A stretch of DNA of 64,000 nucleotides from SIG77 sp045589595 (GCA_045589595.1 JAZNPK010000010.1:68761-132760), one strand, 5' to 3'; positions 18,186 through 27,181 are shown, numbered from the stretch's first letter. The notes: a model not told the origin generated them from the letters alone. Made by a program: numbers and translations.

Positions 18186-19193
18186 TCAGAATCTGATCAC
18201 TTCTCCGTTTTCTGCCGAATCCATCATGCCGAGACAGAAGGTCATGGCATCGATCGCCGCGTCTGTTCCGGCAAGGGGTGCTTTCTTGTTGACGACGCAA
18301 TCCACAAGATACGCCATCTCCTGCGCGTACATATTGCCGGAGATGTCATCCTGCAAATGTCCGGTTACGCCTTCATCGATCTCAATGTGTGTTTCTGCAC
18401 CGCCGATATCATAAAAGATCACGCCCTGTTGGTCGGAAAATTTCAATGCGCCTTTTTCGCCGTGCAGTGTCATAAAGGTTTCGGATGGACCGCCCCGGAG
18501 CCAGGAACATTCAAGATTGCAGATGACTCCCCCTTCATAAACTGCCGTTGCGCTTACATAATCCCGCGGTTTCTCAGCATCTTTTGCGAGTTTGAGACTC
18601 CGGGCATACACGCTTAACGGTTTGCCGAGAAACAGGTTCTGCAGATCGCAATGATGTGCGAGCATATCCAGCATAACGCCGCCGGATTTGTCATAGTCTG
18701 CAAACCAGTCGCCCCATTCCCGTTTGAATCCGCCGAAAAGACAGGTGACGGACGAACTGATGATCCTGCCGATCTTGCCTTCTTTCAGCAGTTTTTCCAG
18801 CATGAGCGTTGCGGCGGAGTAGCGGCGGACAAAACCGATGGCAAAAAGATTTTTGTAACTTCGGAGCAGAGGCACAAGTTCCTTGAAATCTTCTTTCGAG
18901 CGGCAGAGCGGCTTTTCGCAAAAAATGGGCTTGCCGGTCGCCATGGCGGCAAGAAGACCTTCTTTGTGACAGTATGTGGGGGAGGCGATGATGATCAGAT
19001 CCACTTCCGGGGCATTGGCAAGTGACGCCGCTGAATCCTTGATCTCCATGCCGGGGTATGCCGCTTTCAGACTCTCACTCCTGGCTGGATCAATATCATA
19101 GACCGCAGTCAGTTTCACATTTTTCAGTTTTGCCAGATTGGCGGCATGGTTCATTCCCATACGCCCCGCTCCGATGATACCGGCTTTCAACAT
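18186..19193 (-). CDS. Gfo/Idh/MocA family oxidoreductase
   Basis: An NAD(P)-dependent sugar or polyol dehydrogenase. It has the N-terminal Rossmann motif GIIGAGRMGMNHAANL, the conserved EKPLCRSKEDFKEL (the E-K-P motif, Lys binding cofactor/substrate) and a C-terminal alpha/beta domain with GGVMLDMLAHHCDL including the usual Asp/His pair. The start at 19193 is preferred over the in-frame Met at 19211 because AAGGAGG lies 8 bases upstream and it then begins 1 base after the upstream stop. It is cotranscribed with the isomerase/epimerase, a pairing typical of inositol and unusual-sugar catabolism. Confidence 0.9.
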   Translation of the reverse strand: MLKAGIIGAGRMGMNHAANLAKLKNVKLTAVYDIDPARSESLKAAYPGMEIKDSAASLANAPEVDLIIIASPTYCHKEGLLAAMATGKPIFCEKPLCRSKEDFKELVPLLRSYKNLFAIGFVRRYSAATLMLEKLLKEGKIGRIISSSVTCLFGGFKREWGDWFADYDKSGGVMLDMLAHHCDLQNLFLGKPLSVYARSLKLAKDAEKPRDYVSATAVYEGGVICNLECSWLRGGPSETFMTLHGEKGALKFSDQQGVIFYDIGGAETHIEIDEGVTGHLQDDISGNMYAQEMAYLVDCVVNKKAPLAGTDAAIDAMTFCLGMMDSAENGEVIRF

Positions 19194-19194
19194 T

Positions 19195-20025
19195 TCAATT
19201 TCCTCCTTCAAGCGTTGATTTGATCAATTCCGTTGCGTTTTTGATGTCGGATTCCTGTTCCGGGCCGGGCAGGATTTCCCGTTCGATGATCAATGGACCG
19301 CAGAACCCGTTGGAAACAAGTCGTTTCAGTAGAGATGTAAAGTTTGTTGAGCCGGAGCCGAGTACCGTTTCTCTGCCCCGGATGGCATCTCCGATCGGGG
19401 GATCGGCATCTTTGCAGTGCATGACTTTGATCCGGTCGCCGAGCAGATCCGCGATCTCTGCGGGGGTGCCGTTGTTGTAGATCAGCATATTGGCGGGATC
19501 GAAGTTGACGCCCACATTGGGTTCATTGATGTCGTCTATGATCTGCTTCAGATGAATTGCCGTTTCGGTTCCCGTTTCAAAAAGAAAATCCAGTCCGAGT
19601 GTGGCGGCAAATCTTGCAAGCTGCCGGATATCAAGAATAAAGCGGTCATAAAACGCGTTCTTTTCTTCCGGGACAAAGCCCACATGGCAGGACACGGAGT
19701 TGATGCCGTAACGTTTGCACCATGTCATCAGACGGCAGGAGATCACCATCCTTTCGCAGCGGGTGGTGAGGGGAACGATGCCGACACCCTCCCGCGGGTT
19801 CGTCCAGTCCTGATCGGGATAGGAAAGAAACATAGACGGAACGGAAATTCCGTATTTGTCGAGCAGTTCAAAGAGTGCATCCGATTTTTTCACCGCTTCA
19901 GCGGTCGGCGCAAGATATTCCTCATAAACACCGGCGATCTGAATGCAGTTAAGCCCGATCTCTCTGAAAAACGCAATGCGCCGTTCATCGATATCCGTAC
20001 ATCTGATAAGTGCTCCGATATTCAT
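19195..20025 (-). CDS. Sugar phosphate isomerase/epimerase (xylose isomerase-like TIM barrel)
   Basis: A 276-residue AP-endonuclease-2-type TIM barrel, a family that includes IolE/IolI, hydroxypyruvate isomerase and tagatose epimerases. The metal-ligand pattern is visible: SCHVGF, FLFETG (Glu), GVNFDPANM (Asp), VMHCKDA (His/Asp) and LIIEREI (Glu near the C-terminus). It probably epimerises or isomerises a keto-sugar. It starts the two-gene operon with the Gfo/Idh/MocA protein. The exact substrate is not visible. Confidence 0.85.
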   Translation of the reverse strand: MNIGALIRCTDIDERRIAFFREIGLNCIQIAGVYEEYLAPTAEAVKKSDALFELLDKYGISVPSMFLSYPDQDWTNPREGVGIVPLTTRCERMVISCRLMTWCKRYGINSVSCHVGFVPEEKNAFYDRFILDIRQLARFAATLGLDFLFETGTETAIHLKQIIDDINEPNVGVNFDPANMLIYNNGTPAEIADLLGDRIKVMHCKDADPPIGDAIRGRETVLGSGSTNFTSLLKRLVSNGFCGPLIIEREILPGPEQESDIKNATELIKSTLEGGN

Positions 20026-20225
20026 TTTTGATCCTTTTGATGTGTTGAAAAGTTATCCAACATCACTTACTATACAGCAGTAAAGATCATTTGCAATGAA
20101 CAAAACGAACTGAATTCAGCATAAAACGAACATCGTGATCTTGCAGCGCAAACCTTCAGCGGCACTTCATCTTTTATTCCGTAACGGAACTCTCGCCTGA
20201 CCGCATAATAAACCCATAAAAAATT

Positions 20226-20247
20226 ACAGCCGCCGTCCGGCGGCTGT
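20226..20247. terminator. Terminator for the beta-helix gene (minus strand)
   Basis: The perfect inverted repeat ACAGCCGCCG / CGGCGGCTGT, with almost no loop, is followed on the minus strand by AATTTTTTA and on the plus strand by TTTTC. It lies 46 bases beyond the stop of the 20294 gene. Confidence 0.65.
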
Positions 20248-20293
20248 TTTCTGCGGGGCAGGGGGGTGTTTTTCCGTAAATGCGTAACGGATC

Positions 20294-21673
20294 TTATTTC
20301 AGGGGGATCAGCGTGAAATCTGTTTCGTGCAGGACCCTTTCCAGAAACTCCTCCGCGCCGGACATGGGGATACAGTTGTCCTGTCCCCACATTGCAAATT
20401 GTCCGTCTGCGTGCTGGATATAAGTGTTTCCGCGGAACTGCAGAGCGCCTTCCGGCTCGACAAAATGGGAGTGATAATAAATGTATCCGGTACTCCGTTC
20501 AAAGATATTGTTTTCGGTCCGGTAATTTTCCGTATGCTCTGCCGGTTGAGCGAAACTGTACATGGGGATACGCTCTTTCCGGAGGGGGCATCCCCAGCCA
20601 TCGCCGCCGAAACGGCAGAAGTTGTCGTGTACGTATATGTTACGCGTGATACTGGTGCGGTTCCGCTGATTGTAATACTCAATGGACCAGAAACAATATT
20701 CGATCAGGTTGTCGTGATACTCCACATCTTCCTGGATCACATCCCATTTTTTCATATCGTTGCACTGATGCGTGATGCCGGTATCATAAATCTGATAGAT
20801 CCAGTTGTGATGTACATGGTAGCCGTGGCAGCCGCCGAAGATCTCCACTGCATTGCCGTAACGGATCAGTCTGTTCCAGTTCCAAAGGGAGCCGCCGATG
20901 TAGTCAAAGATACAGTTTTTAACCTCAAGTCCGTGAATATCAGAAACACCGCTGACGCCATGCGCTCCCGTGACGGTGATATGCAGATTATCGATCGTCA
21001 CATGTCCGATATCGCCCCAAAGTGAAATAATATGATAATTTTCCGCGATCTCGATCCGTTTGAACCGTTCCCCCGGATTCCCTCCGGCACATTTGAGATA
21101 AAGCGTATCCGTATCGCCGCTGCACCAGAATTCCAGATCCTTTGCGTTTTCCAGATGCCGGTATCCATCCGCCGTATGTCCGGGCAGCAGCCAGCCGAGA
21201 AGAGCATCATATTTGCCGATGCTCCGCGGGTCGTGATCAAATGTGATCAGCCCTGCATTTTTCAGGGGCAGGGTACACCGCCAGACATCCGGCAGAGCTG
21301 TTTCCACCCACAGATCCGGATCTGCATAGTTCTGTCTGGAAGCGCAGATCACCGGCTTTCCGCCGTTTCCGTAAGCGGAATAAGTCACGCCGGTGGACGC
21401 CACAAATGTTCCGCGGAACAGATCGCCCCGTTTGAAAAGAACGGCATCCCCCGGCTGCAGCGGCAGTGATCCGATCCGTTTCAGTGAACGGACCGCCGTT
21501 TCCGGCGTCAATCCGTCCTGCGCATCATCACCGTTTTCGCTGACATAGTAGCAGGTGCCGGAAATGGCTGCCGGATCTGTGTTTTTTGCGTTCAGACAGG
21601 CTTCTTTCATGGCATCTGCTTTTGCCTGACAGTATGCAGTTACGGCAGATTTTTCAGCGGGAATATTTTTCAT
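20294..21673 (-). CDS. Right-handed parallel beta-helix protein, paralogue A
   Basis: About 459 residues forming a pectate-lyase-like parallel beta-helix. Its N-terminus CYYVSENGDDAQDGLTPETA is typical of polysaccharide-lyase-like or inverting-hydrolase beta-helix proteins. Asn/Asp ladders (VHHNWIYQIYDTGITHQ, YHDNLIEYCFWSIEYYN) repeat along the helix. No signal peptide is visible from the chosen Met at 21673, though an in-frame Met at 21745 would add 24 residues. It is clearly paralogous to the gene at 61154-62575, sharing LITFDHDPR, GGSLWNW-type and FCRFGG-GWGC segments. Substrate unknown; possibly a polysaccharide lyase. Confidence 0.75.
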   Translation of the reverse strand: MKNIPAEKSAVTAYCQAKADAMKEACLNAKNTDPAAISGTCYYVSENGDDAQDGLTPETAVRSLKRIGSLPLQPGDAVLFKRGDLFRGTFVASTGVTYSAYGNGGKPVICASRQNYADPDLWVETALPDVWRCTLPLKNAGLITFDHDPRSIGKYDALLGWLLPGHTADGYRHLENAKDLEFWCSGDTDTLYLKCAGGNPGERFKRIEIAENYHIISLWGDIGHVTIDNLHITVTGAHGVSGVSDIHGLEVKNCIFDYIGGSLWNWNRLIRYGNAVEIFGGCHGYHVHHNWIYQIYDTGITHQCNDMKKWDVIQEDVEYHDNLIEYCFWSIEYYNQRNRTSITRNIYVHDNFCRFGGDGWGCPLRKERIPMYSFAQPAEHTENYRTENNIFERSTGYIYYHSHFVEPEGALQFRGNTYIQHADGQFAMWGQDNCIPMSGAEEFLERVLHETDFTLIPLK

Positions 21674-21741
21674 GATCGTCTTGACTTTCAGTTGATTTGT
21701 TCGATATGTTTGAAGATAATATATCCACACGGAAACAAAAT

Positions 21742-22701
21742 TCAATGGGATCTATTCTTTATGATCTCATTTTCGATTTTGTATGCCAGTGTTTCTCTCG
21801 CATCGGTTTGTACCGGAACACCGGGCGGAAAATCCTCTTCATTTTCTTTCAAATCGGATAAAATCCTCCGCACTTCGTACAGCAAATCTTTATAACGGAA
21901 TCGCCATTCTGATTTGAACGGAATATCCGTTTCCTCTGTGGGCAGCGGTTCAAAAAATGTCAGGATAATAAAGTCTTCCTCCCGTCGGCTCCGAACCTGA
22001 AACAGCGGTGGTTCGTCTGTTTTTTTGCCGAAGAAAAATGGCGCACATTCACAATGCGAAAACAACAGGCAGTCCATTTCAGTAAAGTCGATCCACAGTG
22101 ACTGCAGAACGATTCCATTCAAGGTTGCTTTGATCGATATTGAAGTGGATATACTGCCGTGGATATTATCGCGCTCCATCAACTCCCGGTGAGGGGGCAA
22201 ATGAAAATGAGTTACCGGATGAAGTTTGATGATGTCAACCGCATTACCGGAATTTTGATCCCAGAACTGCCACATTTTTTTCGCGCAGCATCCTTCCCGC
22301 CAGAAACGGAGCATTTTGTATGCGGTGTCATCAAAACGGATCTGTCTGTCTCTGTGAGTTTGCATAAAAACTTTTTCCGGTGCTGTCAGGCAGTCGCGCG
22401 GTTTGGATTCCAGCAATTTGAGGCGTTTTATATGTGCCGACCGCAATTCATCGCAACTGTTGTAAAAGATCTTGCGGTCAGGATCATTTTCAAGTAATGA
22501 CCAGTTCGTGCTGCCGTTTTTGCGAAATTCTGTTTCGGCATCAGAGAGTGGAATATTATGTTTTTCCTTTTTAACGATGATGCCGCTCAGGGAATTTTGA
22601 TGCAGGATCGTCGCCCTGTCCGGATCTTTTGGGTCGAAGTAACCATGAAAGTTGCTTTTTCCGGTGAAACAGTCGTAAATAAATATATCGCCCTGTGGCA
22701 T
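21742..22701 (-). CDS. Hypothetical protein
   Basis: A 319-residue protein I do not recognise. It has no signal peptide or membrane segment, is rich in charged and aromatic residues, and has a Cys cluster near residue 130 (REGCCAKKMWQFW) and later DCLLFSHCECAPFFFG. AAGGAG 7 bases before the ATG supports the start. Its AT-richer composition differs from the carbohydrate genes to its left, so it may mark the start of the accessory island. A small frame just upstream could be cotranscribed. Confidence 0.55.
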   Translation of the reverse strand: MPQGDIFIYDCFTGKSNFHGYFDPKDPDRATILHQNSLSGIIVKKEKHNIPLSDAETEFRKNGSTNWSLLENDPDRKIFYNSCDELRSAHIKRLKLLESKPRDCLTAPEKVFMQTHRDRQIRFDDTAYKMLRFWREGCCAKKMWQFWDQNSGNAVDIIKLHPVTHFHLPPHRELMERDNIHGSISTSISIKATLNGIVLQSLWIDFTEMDCLLFSHCECAPFFFGKKTDEPPLFQVRSRREEDFIILTFFEPLPTEETDIPFKSEWRFRYKDLLYEVRRILSDLKENEEDFPPGVPVQTDARETLAYKIENEIIKNRSH

Positions 22702-22738
22702 AACAACGCTCCTTTTTTGTTTTACTGCAGTATCGCAA

Positions 22739-22999
22739 TTATTTATCTATCAGCCTCGTCAGAAAAGGAAAATGAAACAGCGGCATCCGCGGGATCAGGG
22801 CATTGGAATTATAATTCAACAAGCCGATCTGCGAAATATTCCCGCCGGATTTGTCAATAAAATTCGCCGCTCCGATGGATACACTGTCATACTCCCGGAC
22901 AAGTGTTTTGTATCTTTCACCTTTCCACAGGCAATATAATGCAGATAGTGATATATTGCAAACGGCTAAACACTCATTTTTCATTTTTACATCACGCAA
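22739..22999 (-). CDS. Possible small hypothetical ORF
   Basis: An 86-codon frame ending 37 bases before the 22701 start. The last 50 residues (NFIDKSGGNISQIGLL) look protein-like, but no convincing start or RBS is seen. Its upstream DNA (about 22915-22990) resembles the leader of the four-helix-bundle gene near 34110-34190 (AAAATGAAAAATGAG, then a T-G-rich stretch and GTGGAAAGG). It may therefore be a gene fused to, or replacing, a four-helix-bundle gene behind the same leader. Low confidence. Confidence 0.25.
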   Translation of the reverse strand: MRDVKMKNECLAVCNISLSALYCLWKGERYKTLVREYDSVSIGAANFIDKSGGNISQIGLLNYNSNALIPRMPLFHFPFLTRLIDK

Positions 23000-23171
23000 A
23001 CAGAAAGCGAATGCTTTACCTGTCAGGCGGAAATAAAGTACGGCTCCGGTGATTTCAGTGCCACTCCGTTAATAATCAGAAAAAAAGCGTTTTACAGCCT
23101 TGTCTTTTTCAGAAAATAGCTATCTTCTGAAAAACAAGGTGGTTATTTGTCAATCAAAAAGGAGAAGTATA

Positions 23172-23393
23172 ATGAGTTTGTCTAAGAAGATTCTGGTGCT
23201 TTTTGCACTCCTGGTATGCGGCGCTTTGTGTGCTGGCGTTGAAAGCGATCCGAAAGAAACCGTAAAGAGGTATCGTAAAGCCGCAGAACAGGGAGATGCA
23301 AAGGTACAATACAATTTAGGGGTTCGCTACCAAAATGGCATTGGCGTTGAAAAAGACCCGCAAGAAGCAGAGAAATGCTGGAGGGTGTTTTAA
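23172..23393 (+). pseudogene. Truncated secreted Sel1-repeat protein
   Basis: It starts with AAGGAG 8 bases upstream and a signal peptide (MSLSKKILVLFALLVCGALCAG). One Sel1/TPR-like repeat follows (KRYRKAAEQGDAKVQYNLG, then GIGVEKDPQEAEKCW). Normal members carry many such 36-residue repeats. Here the frame enters a 200-bp repeat at about 23380 and stops at once (RVF). The gene has therefore lost its 3' part at the repeat boundary. A short secreted product is possible but unlikely to work. Confidence 0.6.
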
Positions 23394-23597
23394 TTCATCG
23401 GAATATTTCTCTCAAGCTCAAAATGGTTGCTGACAATGCAAACTTGCTGAACTATGCCGTTTCTTCGGAAAATATCTCCAAAAGCATAAAAATAAAAACA
23501 GAGAACGGCTTTTACCTCAAACGAAATATCTGTAAATTCCGCAGAAATAAAAACCGCCCCGGAAAATAGTCGCACCACCGACATTTATTTAAATCCG
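23380..23597. repeat. About 210-bp diverged repeat, copy 1
   Basis: Starting GGAGGGTGTTTTAATTC and ending ACATTTATT, this segment is strongly similar to 31382-31600, with only substitutions and very few indels. Its downstream end is the start of a recombinase-like reading frame (NSAEIKTAPENSRTTDIY), so it is probably the 5' part of a mobile gene. The first base of the repeat truncates the Sel1 gene. Confidence 0.7.
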
Positions 23598-23807
23598 GCT
23601 TTTTCCAACTCCAATGTCCGGGAACTCGCCCGTGCCATCGGCAAGGATATGGCGTATGTTTCCCGGATTACCCGGCTCACGCTGCTGTCGCCGGAAATCA
23701 TCCACGGCGTCCTCACCGGGCAGTTGGACCAAATCGGCGTGGAAAAGTGCAAGCAGCCTTTTCCGATTTTATGGGATGAACAGAAAAAGTTTTTCGGCAT
23801 CGAGTAA
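23526..23807 (+). pseudogene. Recombinase-associated C-terminal fragment (HTH)
   Basis: A frame open from about 23496 to the stop at 23805-23807 encodes NVRELARAIGKDMAYVSRIT followed by RLTLLSPEIIHGVLTGQ and a final FPILWDEQKKFFGIE. This is the helix-turn-helix and tail seen at the C-terminus of large serine-recombinase-associated proteins, which typically end WxEQxxxxGF. The catalytic part is missing and there is no plausible start with an RBS. The tail AAGTTTTTCGGCAT and the terminator after it recur at 28302-28366. A remnant of an integrated element. Confidence 0.5.
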
Positions 23808-23822
23808 CGCGCCCAGCGTTTT

Positions 23823-23852
23823 GCGGTAGGAATTATCCTGCCGCCCTTTTTT
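23823..23852 (+). terminator. Intrinsic terminator after the recombinase remnant
   Basis: The 9-bp stem GCGGTAGGA / TCCTGCCGC (one G-T pair) with an ATTA loop is followed by CCTTTTTT. It is the same terminator as at 28339-28366. Confidence 0.75.
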
Positions 23853-24078
23853 GTCGTACAGCATTTTTTTGCATTTTTTATGATATACATACTTGACAAT
23901 GCAATTCGTGGAAGGTACAGTAACTGCGCGTGCGAATAAATTTAAGAGGAGAGCAACAATGCCAGTATACAGTCATAATGTTACTCAGCCGTTGAGCATA
24001 AATCAAATTTTGTACTCTAACGGTATGGTATTTTGTGGTCTGCTCTTCACCAATTCAGCTTGCGCGAATGTAGTGAGC

Positions 24079-24192
<114 letters not shown>

Positions 24193-24200
<8 letters not shown>

Positions 24201-24227
24201 CTTTATTTGTCAAATAAAGGCTTGCTT
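24193..24227. repeat. 17-bp perfect inverted repeat overlapping the microsatellite
   Basis: AAGCAAGCCTTTATTTG, one T, then CAAATAAAGGCTTGCTT. The arm begins with two AAGC units, suggesting the tract expanded from one arm of this hairpin. Confidence 0.85.
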
Positions 24228-24321
24228 CAATCCGGCGCGATCCCGACCGGATTTTTCCTTCCCCATTTTTCATCATTCTCCGGTATGTCTTTTCATGCCC
24301 GGACTCTCTCTTCGTATCTTC

Positions 24322-24361
24322 GACCGGCACGGCAGGAACTGTGCCGGTCTTTTCTATTTTT
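24322..24361 (+). terminator. Intrinsic terminator upstream of DUF2971
   Basis: The 9-bp stem GACCGGCAC (24322-24330) / GTGCCGGTC (24341-24349) is followed by TTTTCTATTTTT. It would stop transcripts coming through the microsatellite and isolates the DUF2971 gene. Confidence 0.75.
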
Positions 24362-24384
24362 AACACACAAAGGAGCTTGAAATA

Positions 24385-25314
24385 ATGGCAACCCCAAAAA
24401 AGCAAAAAAACATTGCTGCTGCAACAAATGCAGGTACACCTGAAAAAGATGCAGGTACACCAGCAAAACGTGCAAGAGATAGTATCCAGGAAGAAGTTGA
24501 TCAAATCCTTAAATTTAAGAGCGAAAAAGATTGGGGCGATTTCCTCCGAAAGAAGGGCGAGGGACACAAAATTTATTATCATTACACCACGCTGAAAACA
24601 TTGAAGGCGATCTTTACAAGTTCCGCTTGGAAACTGAAACGGGCTGATCTTTCCAATGATCCGCTGGAAAATCCGGTGCATAATACCTCTTTTGTCAGCA
24701 GATCTTTGAGTTCCATGGGGATGTGGGAAATGTATTCCAAACTTTCTGCGGATGATGATATCGGGGTACGGATCGGGATCCCGCAAAAGGAGTTCCGGGA
24801 AATTTTTGCCGAAGATTCTGTTTTTTACACGATGGATCCCAACGGAAACCTGCAGCCGTTCGGCAGTAATACACCTGTTATTTGTGACATGGCATATTGG
24901 CATTTCGGAAAAGATACAGGAAGTTCTCTTGCGTTCTACCGCAACTATGAATTCCCGGGCAACGCTTTGAATTTTCATTTTGAAAATGAAGATCAAATGC
25001 AGCAGATCGGTAAGAAACTGCCGCCGTTTTTCAAAACTGCGGTCTGGCGGAAAGAGGATGAAGTCCGGGTTTATGCAGATTTTTCCAATGAAAGAAATGT
25101 TCCGGATGAACTTTTCGTAAAAATCAAACCGGAGCATTTCAAGGAAATGTCCTTCCGCCTCTCTCCGGCAGTTAAGAATTCAAAAAAGATGGCAGAAATA
25201 CTGAAAAAGCAGGAAATGACTGAAGTATTATTTTTCCTGATGTTCAAATTGCTTTGCAACGAATTGAAAGTCAGTCAATTTCAAATGCCGAACCAGTATG
25301 AAGCCTGGCAGTGA
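24385..25314 (+). CDS. DUF2971-like protein
   Basis: A 309-residue cytoplasmic protein. After a low-complexity Lys/Ala/Thr tail (AGTPEKDAGTPAKRA), the core starts YYHYTTLKTLKAIFTSS, then LKRADLSNDPLEN, the signature of DUF2971 (PF11185). Further conserved blocks are MWEMYSKLSADDDIGVRIGI and KEDEVRVYA. DUF2971 proteins occur in many accessory loci and have no settled biochemical role; some sit in defence islands. AAGGAG lies 8 bases before the ATG. The gene follows a strong terminator and the AAGC microsatellite, so it may be separately and variably controlled. Confidence 0.7.
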   Translation: MATPKKQKNIAAATNAGTPEKDAGTPAKRARDSIQEEVDQILKFKSEKDWGDFLRKKGEGHKIYYHYTTLKTLKAIFTSSAWKLKRADLSNDPLENPVHNTSFVSRSLSSMGMWEMYSKLSADDDIGVRIGIPQKEFREIFAEDSVFYTMDPNGNLQPFGSNTPVICDMAYWHFGKDTGSSLAFYRNYEFPGNALNFHFENEDQMQQIGKKLPPFFKTAVWRKEDEVRVYADFSNERNVPDELFVKIKPEHFKEMSFRLSPAVKNSKKMAEILKKQEMTEVLFFLMFKLLCNELKVSQFQMPNQYEAWQ

Positions 25315-25378
25315 TGAAACTTTTGAACAAAAAAATAACACATACAAAAAAATGTAAGATAGGAGTTGTTTCTGTAAA

Positions 25379-26902
25379 ATGAACTGCAAAGTAAAAAAGA
25401 CATTGGTCCTGCTGGGGCTTGCTCTGGCGGTGACGCTCGGGTTCTGCGGATGCGGTCCCTCGGAAGAGGAAGTGTATGAGATCCTTGGTCGCGTCGAACA
25501 AAAGCAGAAAAAGATCAAAGAAGCAAATCTGAGTATGGATCAGGGATTTCAGGAAAAATTGGACCTGTTGGAACGGCAGTTTACATCTGCAAACCGTGCT
25601 TTTTCCAAAGGGGATTACAGTGCCACCGCAAAATTTCTGCAGGATGCGGAATCCGCCGCAGACTGGATCATGAGTCGCGGTCCTCTCCGTTACGAAGCGG
25701 ATGAAAAATACAGCGAACTGCAAAGCCGGAAGAGGTACAGCAATTCTAACGAGATCAATGCTCCGAAATATGCCTCCACAATTTATGCGGAAGCGGAAAA
25801 ATACGAACAGCAGGGACGGGAAGCCTACGAAAAAATCGAATTCGAGGAAGCGACCCGGTTGTATGTTCTTGCCACAAACGAATACAAAAAAGCTACTTCC
25901 ACCGCCTCGGCATTTCATGCGGCAGTGTATGAAATGAATGCCGCCAAAGAAAAAGCGGATAAAGAAAAAGCGTCTCAGTTTGCCTCCACGATTTATCAGC
26001 CCGCTTTATCTCAGGTACTGTCGGCGATCAAAGCAAATGCACAGGGGCGTTATGATGAAGCTTTGCAGCTGTTGGAATCAGCTGAAAATAAACTTGAAAA
26101 CGCAGCAGCAACTGCATCACGGTTCACCGCAGCTCAACAAAAAGCCAATTCCGCCAAAGAAAAAGCAGAAAAGGTGAATGCTTTTCTGTGGGCATCTGCG
26201 ATTCATCAAGAGGCTCTTTCTTATTCGCAACGAGCAGCGAAAGCACATGCACAGGGAAAATATGATGAAGCATTGCAGTTGCTGGATGCGGTAGAAGGGA
26301 CTTTTGAAAAAGCAGAAAAAGAAGCTAAAAAAAATATTTCGTTGCCTATTATCAAATCCCTTGTAAAAATTGAAGAAAAAGACTATTACATTGGCAAATA
26401 CGAAGTAACTCAGGCGCAGTGGAAGGCGGTAATGGGGAACGATCCCGCTCACTTCAAAGGTGCAGACCGTCCCGTGGAGAACGTCAGTTGGCACGATGCT
26501 ATGGAGTTTTGCGAGAAACTGAATGATTATGGTTATGCACCCCGCGGTTACAAGTTTTCTCTGCCCACAAAAGCCCAGTGGGAATTTGCCGCCCGTGGGG
26601 GGAACTTGAGCAAGGGGTATGAATACAGCGGCAGTAATGATATCAATGAAGTTGCATGGTATCGTGATAATTCCGGCAGGCAGACCCATGATGTGGGCGG
26701 AAAAAAGCCCAACGAACTCGGTTTGTATGATATGAGCGGAAATGTACAGGAGTGGTGCTTTGGCGGCTTCAACCCCTGCCATATACGCGGGGGCAGTTGG
26801 CGCGACGGCGCGGGCGGCTGCCAAGTGGCGCACGGCGACTACGACCCGGGCTACGAGTACCCCTACCGCGGCTTCCGGCTCGCCCTTGTCCCGGTTCAAT
26901 AA
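25379..26902 (+). CDS. Lipoprotein with helical repeats and FGE/C-type-lectin domain; DGR-type variable end
   Basis: A 507-residue exported protein. The signal ends TLGFCGCG, with a probable lipid-modified Cys at 25 (or 23). Residues about 30-315 are alpha-helical repeats with near-copies such as QGRYDEALQLLESAE and QGKYDEALQLLDAVE. Residues about 320-507 are a formylglycine-generating-enzyme/sulfatase-modifying domain: YYIGKYEVTQAQWKAVMG, PVENVSWHDAMEFC, SLPTKAQWEFAARGG and GNVQEWC. The last part, from IRGGSW to GFRLAL, jumps to 72% GC and is full of NNC codons, as in variable proteins of diversity-generating retroelements. It is probably a surface-displayed binding protein, not an FGE enzyme. 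No RBS stronger than AGGAG at 10-14 bases. Confidence 0.85.
   Translation: MNCKVKKTLVLLGLALAVTLGFCGCGPSEEEVYEILGRVEQKQKKIKEANLSMDQGFQEKLDLLERQFTSANRAFSKGDYSATAKFLQDAESAADWIMSRGPLRYEADEKYSELQSRKRYSNSNEINAPKYASTIYAEAEKYEQQGREAYEKIEFEEATRLYVLATNEYKKATSTASAFHAAVYEMNAAKEKADKEKASQFASTIYQPALSQVLSAIKANAQGRYDEALQLLESAENKLENAAATASRFTAAQQKANSAKEKAEKVNAFLWASAIHQEALSYSQRAAKAHAQGKYDEALQLLDAVEGTFEKAEKEAKKNISLPIIKSLVKIEEKDYYIGKYEVTQAQWKAVMGNDPAHFKGADRPVENVSWHDAMEFCEKLNDYGYAPRGYKFSLPTKAQWEFAARGGNLSKGYEYSGSNDINEVAWYRDNSGRQTHDVGGKKPNELGLYDMSGNVQEWCFGGFNPCHIRGGSWRDGAGGCQVAHGDYDPGYEYPYRGFRLALVPVQ
26785..26887 (+). other. Putative DGR variable region (VR)
   Basis: Codons for IRGGSW...GFRLA. Between the invariant frames RGGSW and GFR, most positions are D, G, Y, H or R, encoded by GAC, GGC, TAC, CAC or CGC. 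That is the NNC set produced when adenines of AAC codons in a template repeat are mutagenised. GC over 26781-26890 is 79/110 against 51/110 in 26641-26750. The spacing matches the usual RGGSW-N-rich-GFR module. No template repeat, reverse transcriptase or bona fide Avd gene is in the window, so the assignment is inferred. Confidence 0.6.
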
Positions 26903-27181
26903 AAAGATATCCTCATAATCTTTGAGCTAAAACGGAGTGTCTGAAAACGCTCCAGATCCGGGCAATAGCGGGAGCTGCATCGGGGATTTGTATTGCATTC
27001 CCAGCAGTCAAGTCAGTCTGTGTTTTTTATGAGTCTTATAAGTCCTGATAAGTCTTATTTGGGTAATGCAAGCTTCAAACGAGCGATACACCCAAAAAAA
27101 CGGGGGCGGACAGGTGCGGCAGAGCAGCTCATCCGCCCGCCCTCAGGCGTCTGTGCAAACATTGATATTATGGAGAGAAAA

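Noticed and set aside
25379..26902. Active formylglycine-generating enzyme for a sulfatase
   Set aside because: No sulfatase gene nearby, lipoprotein export and a hypervariable end indicate a binding protein.
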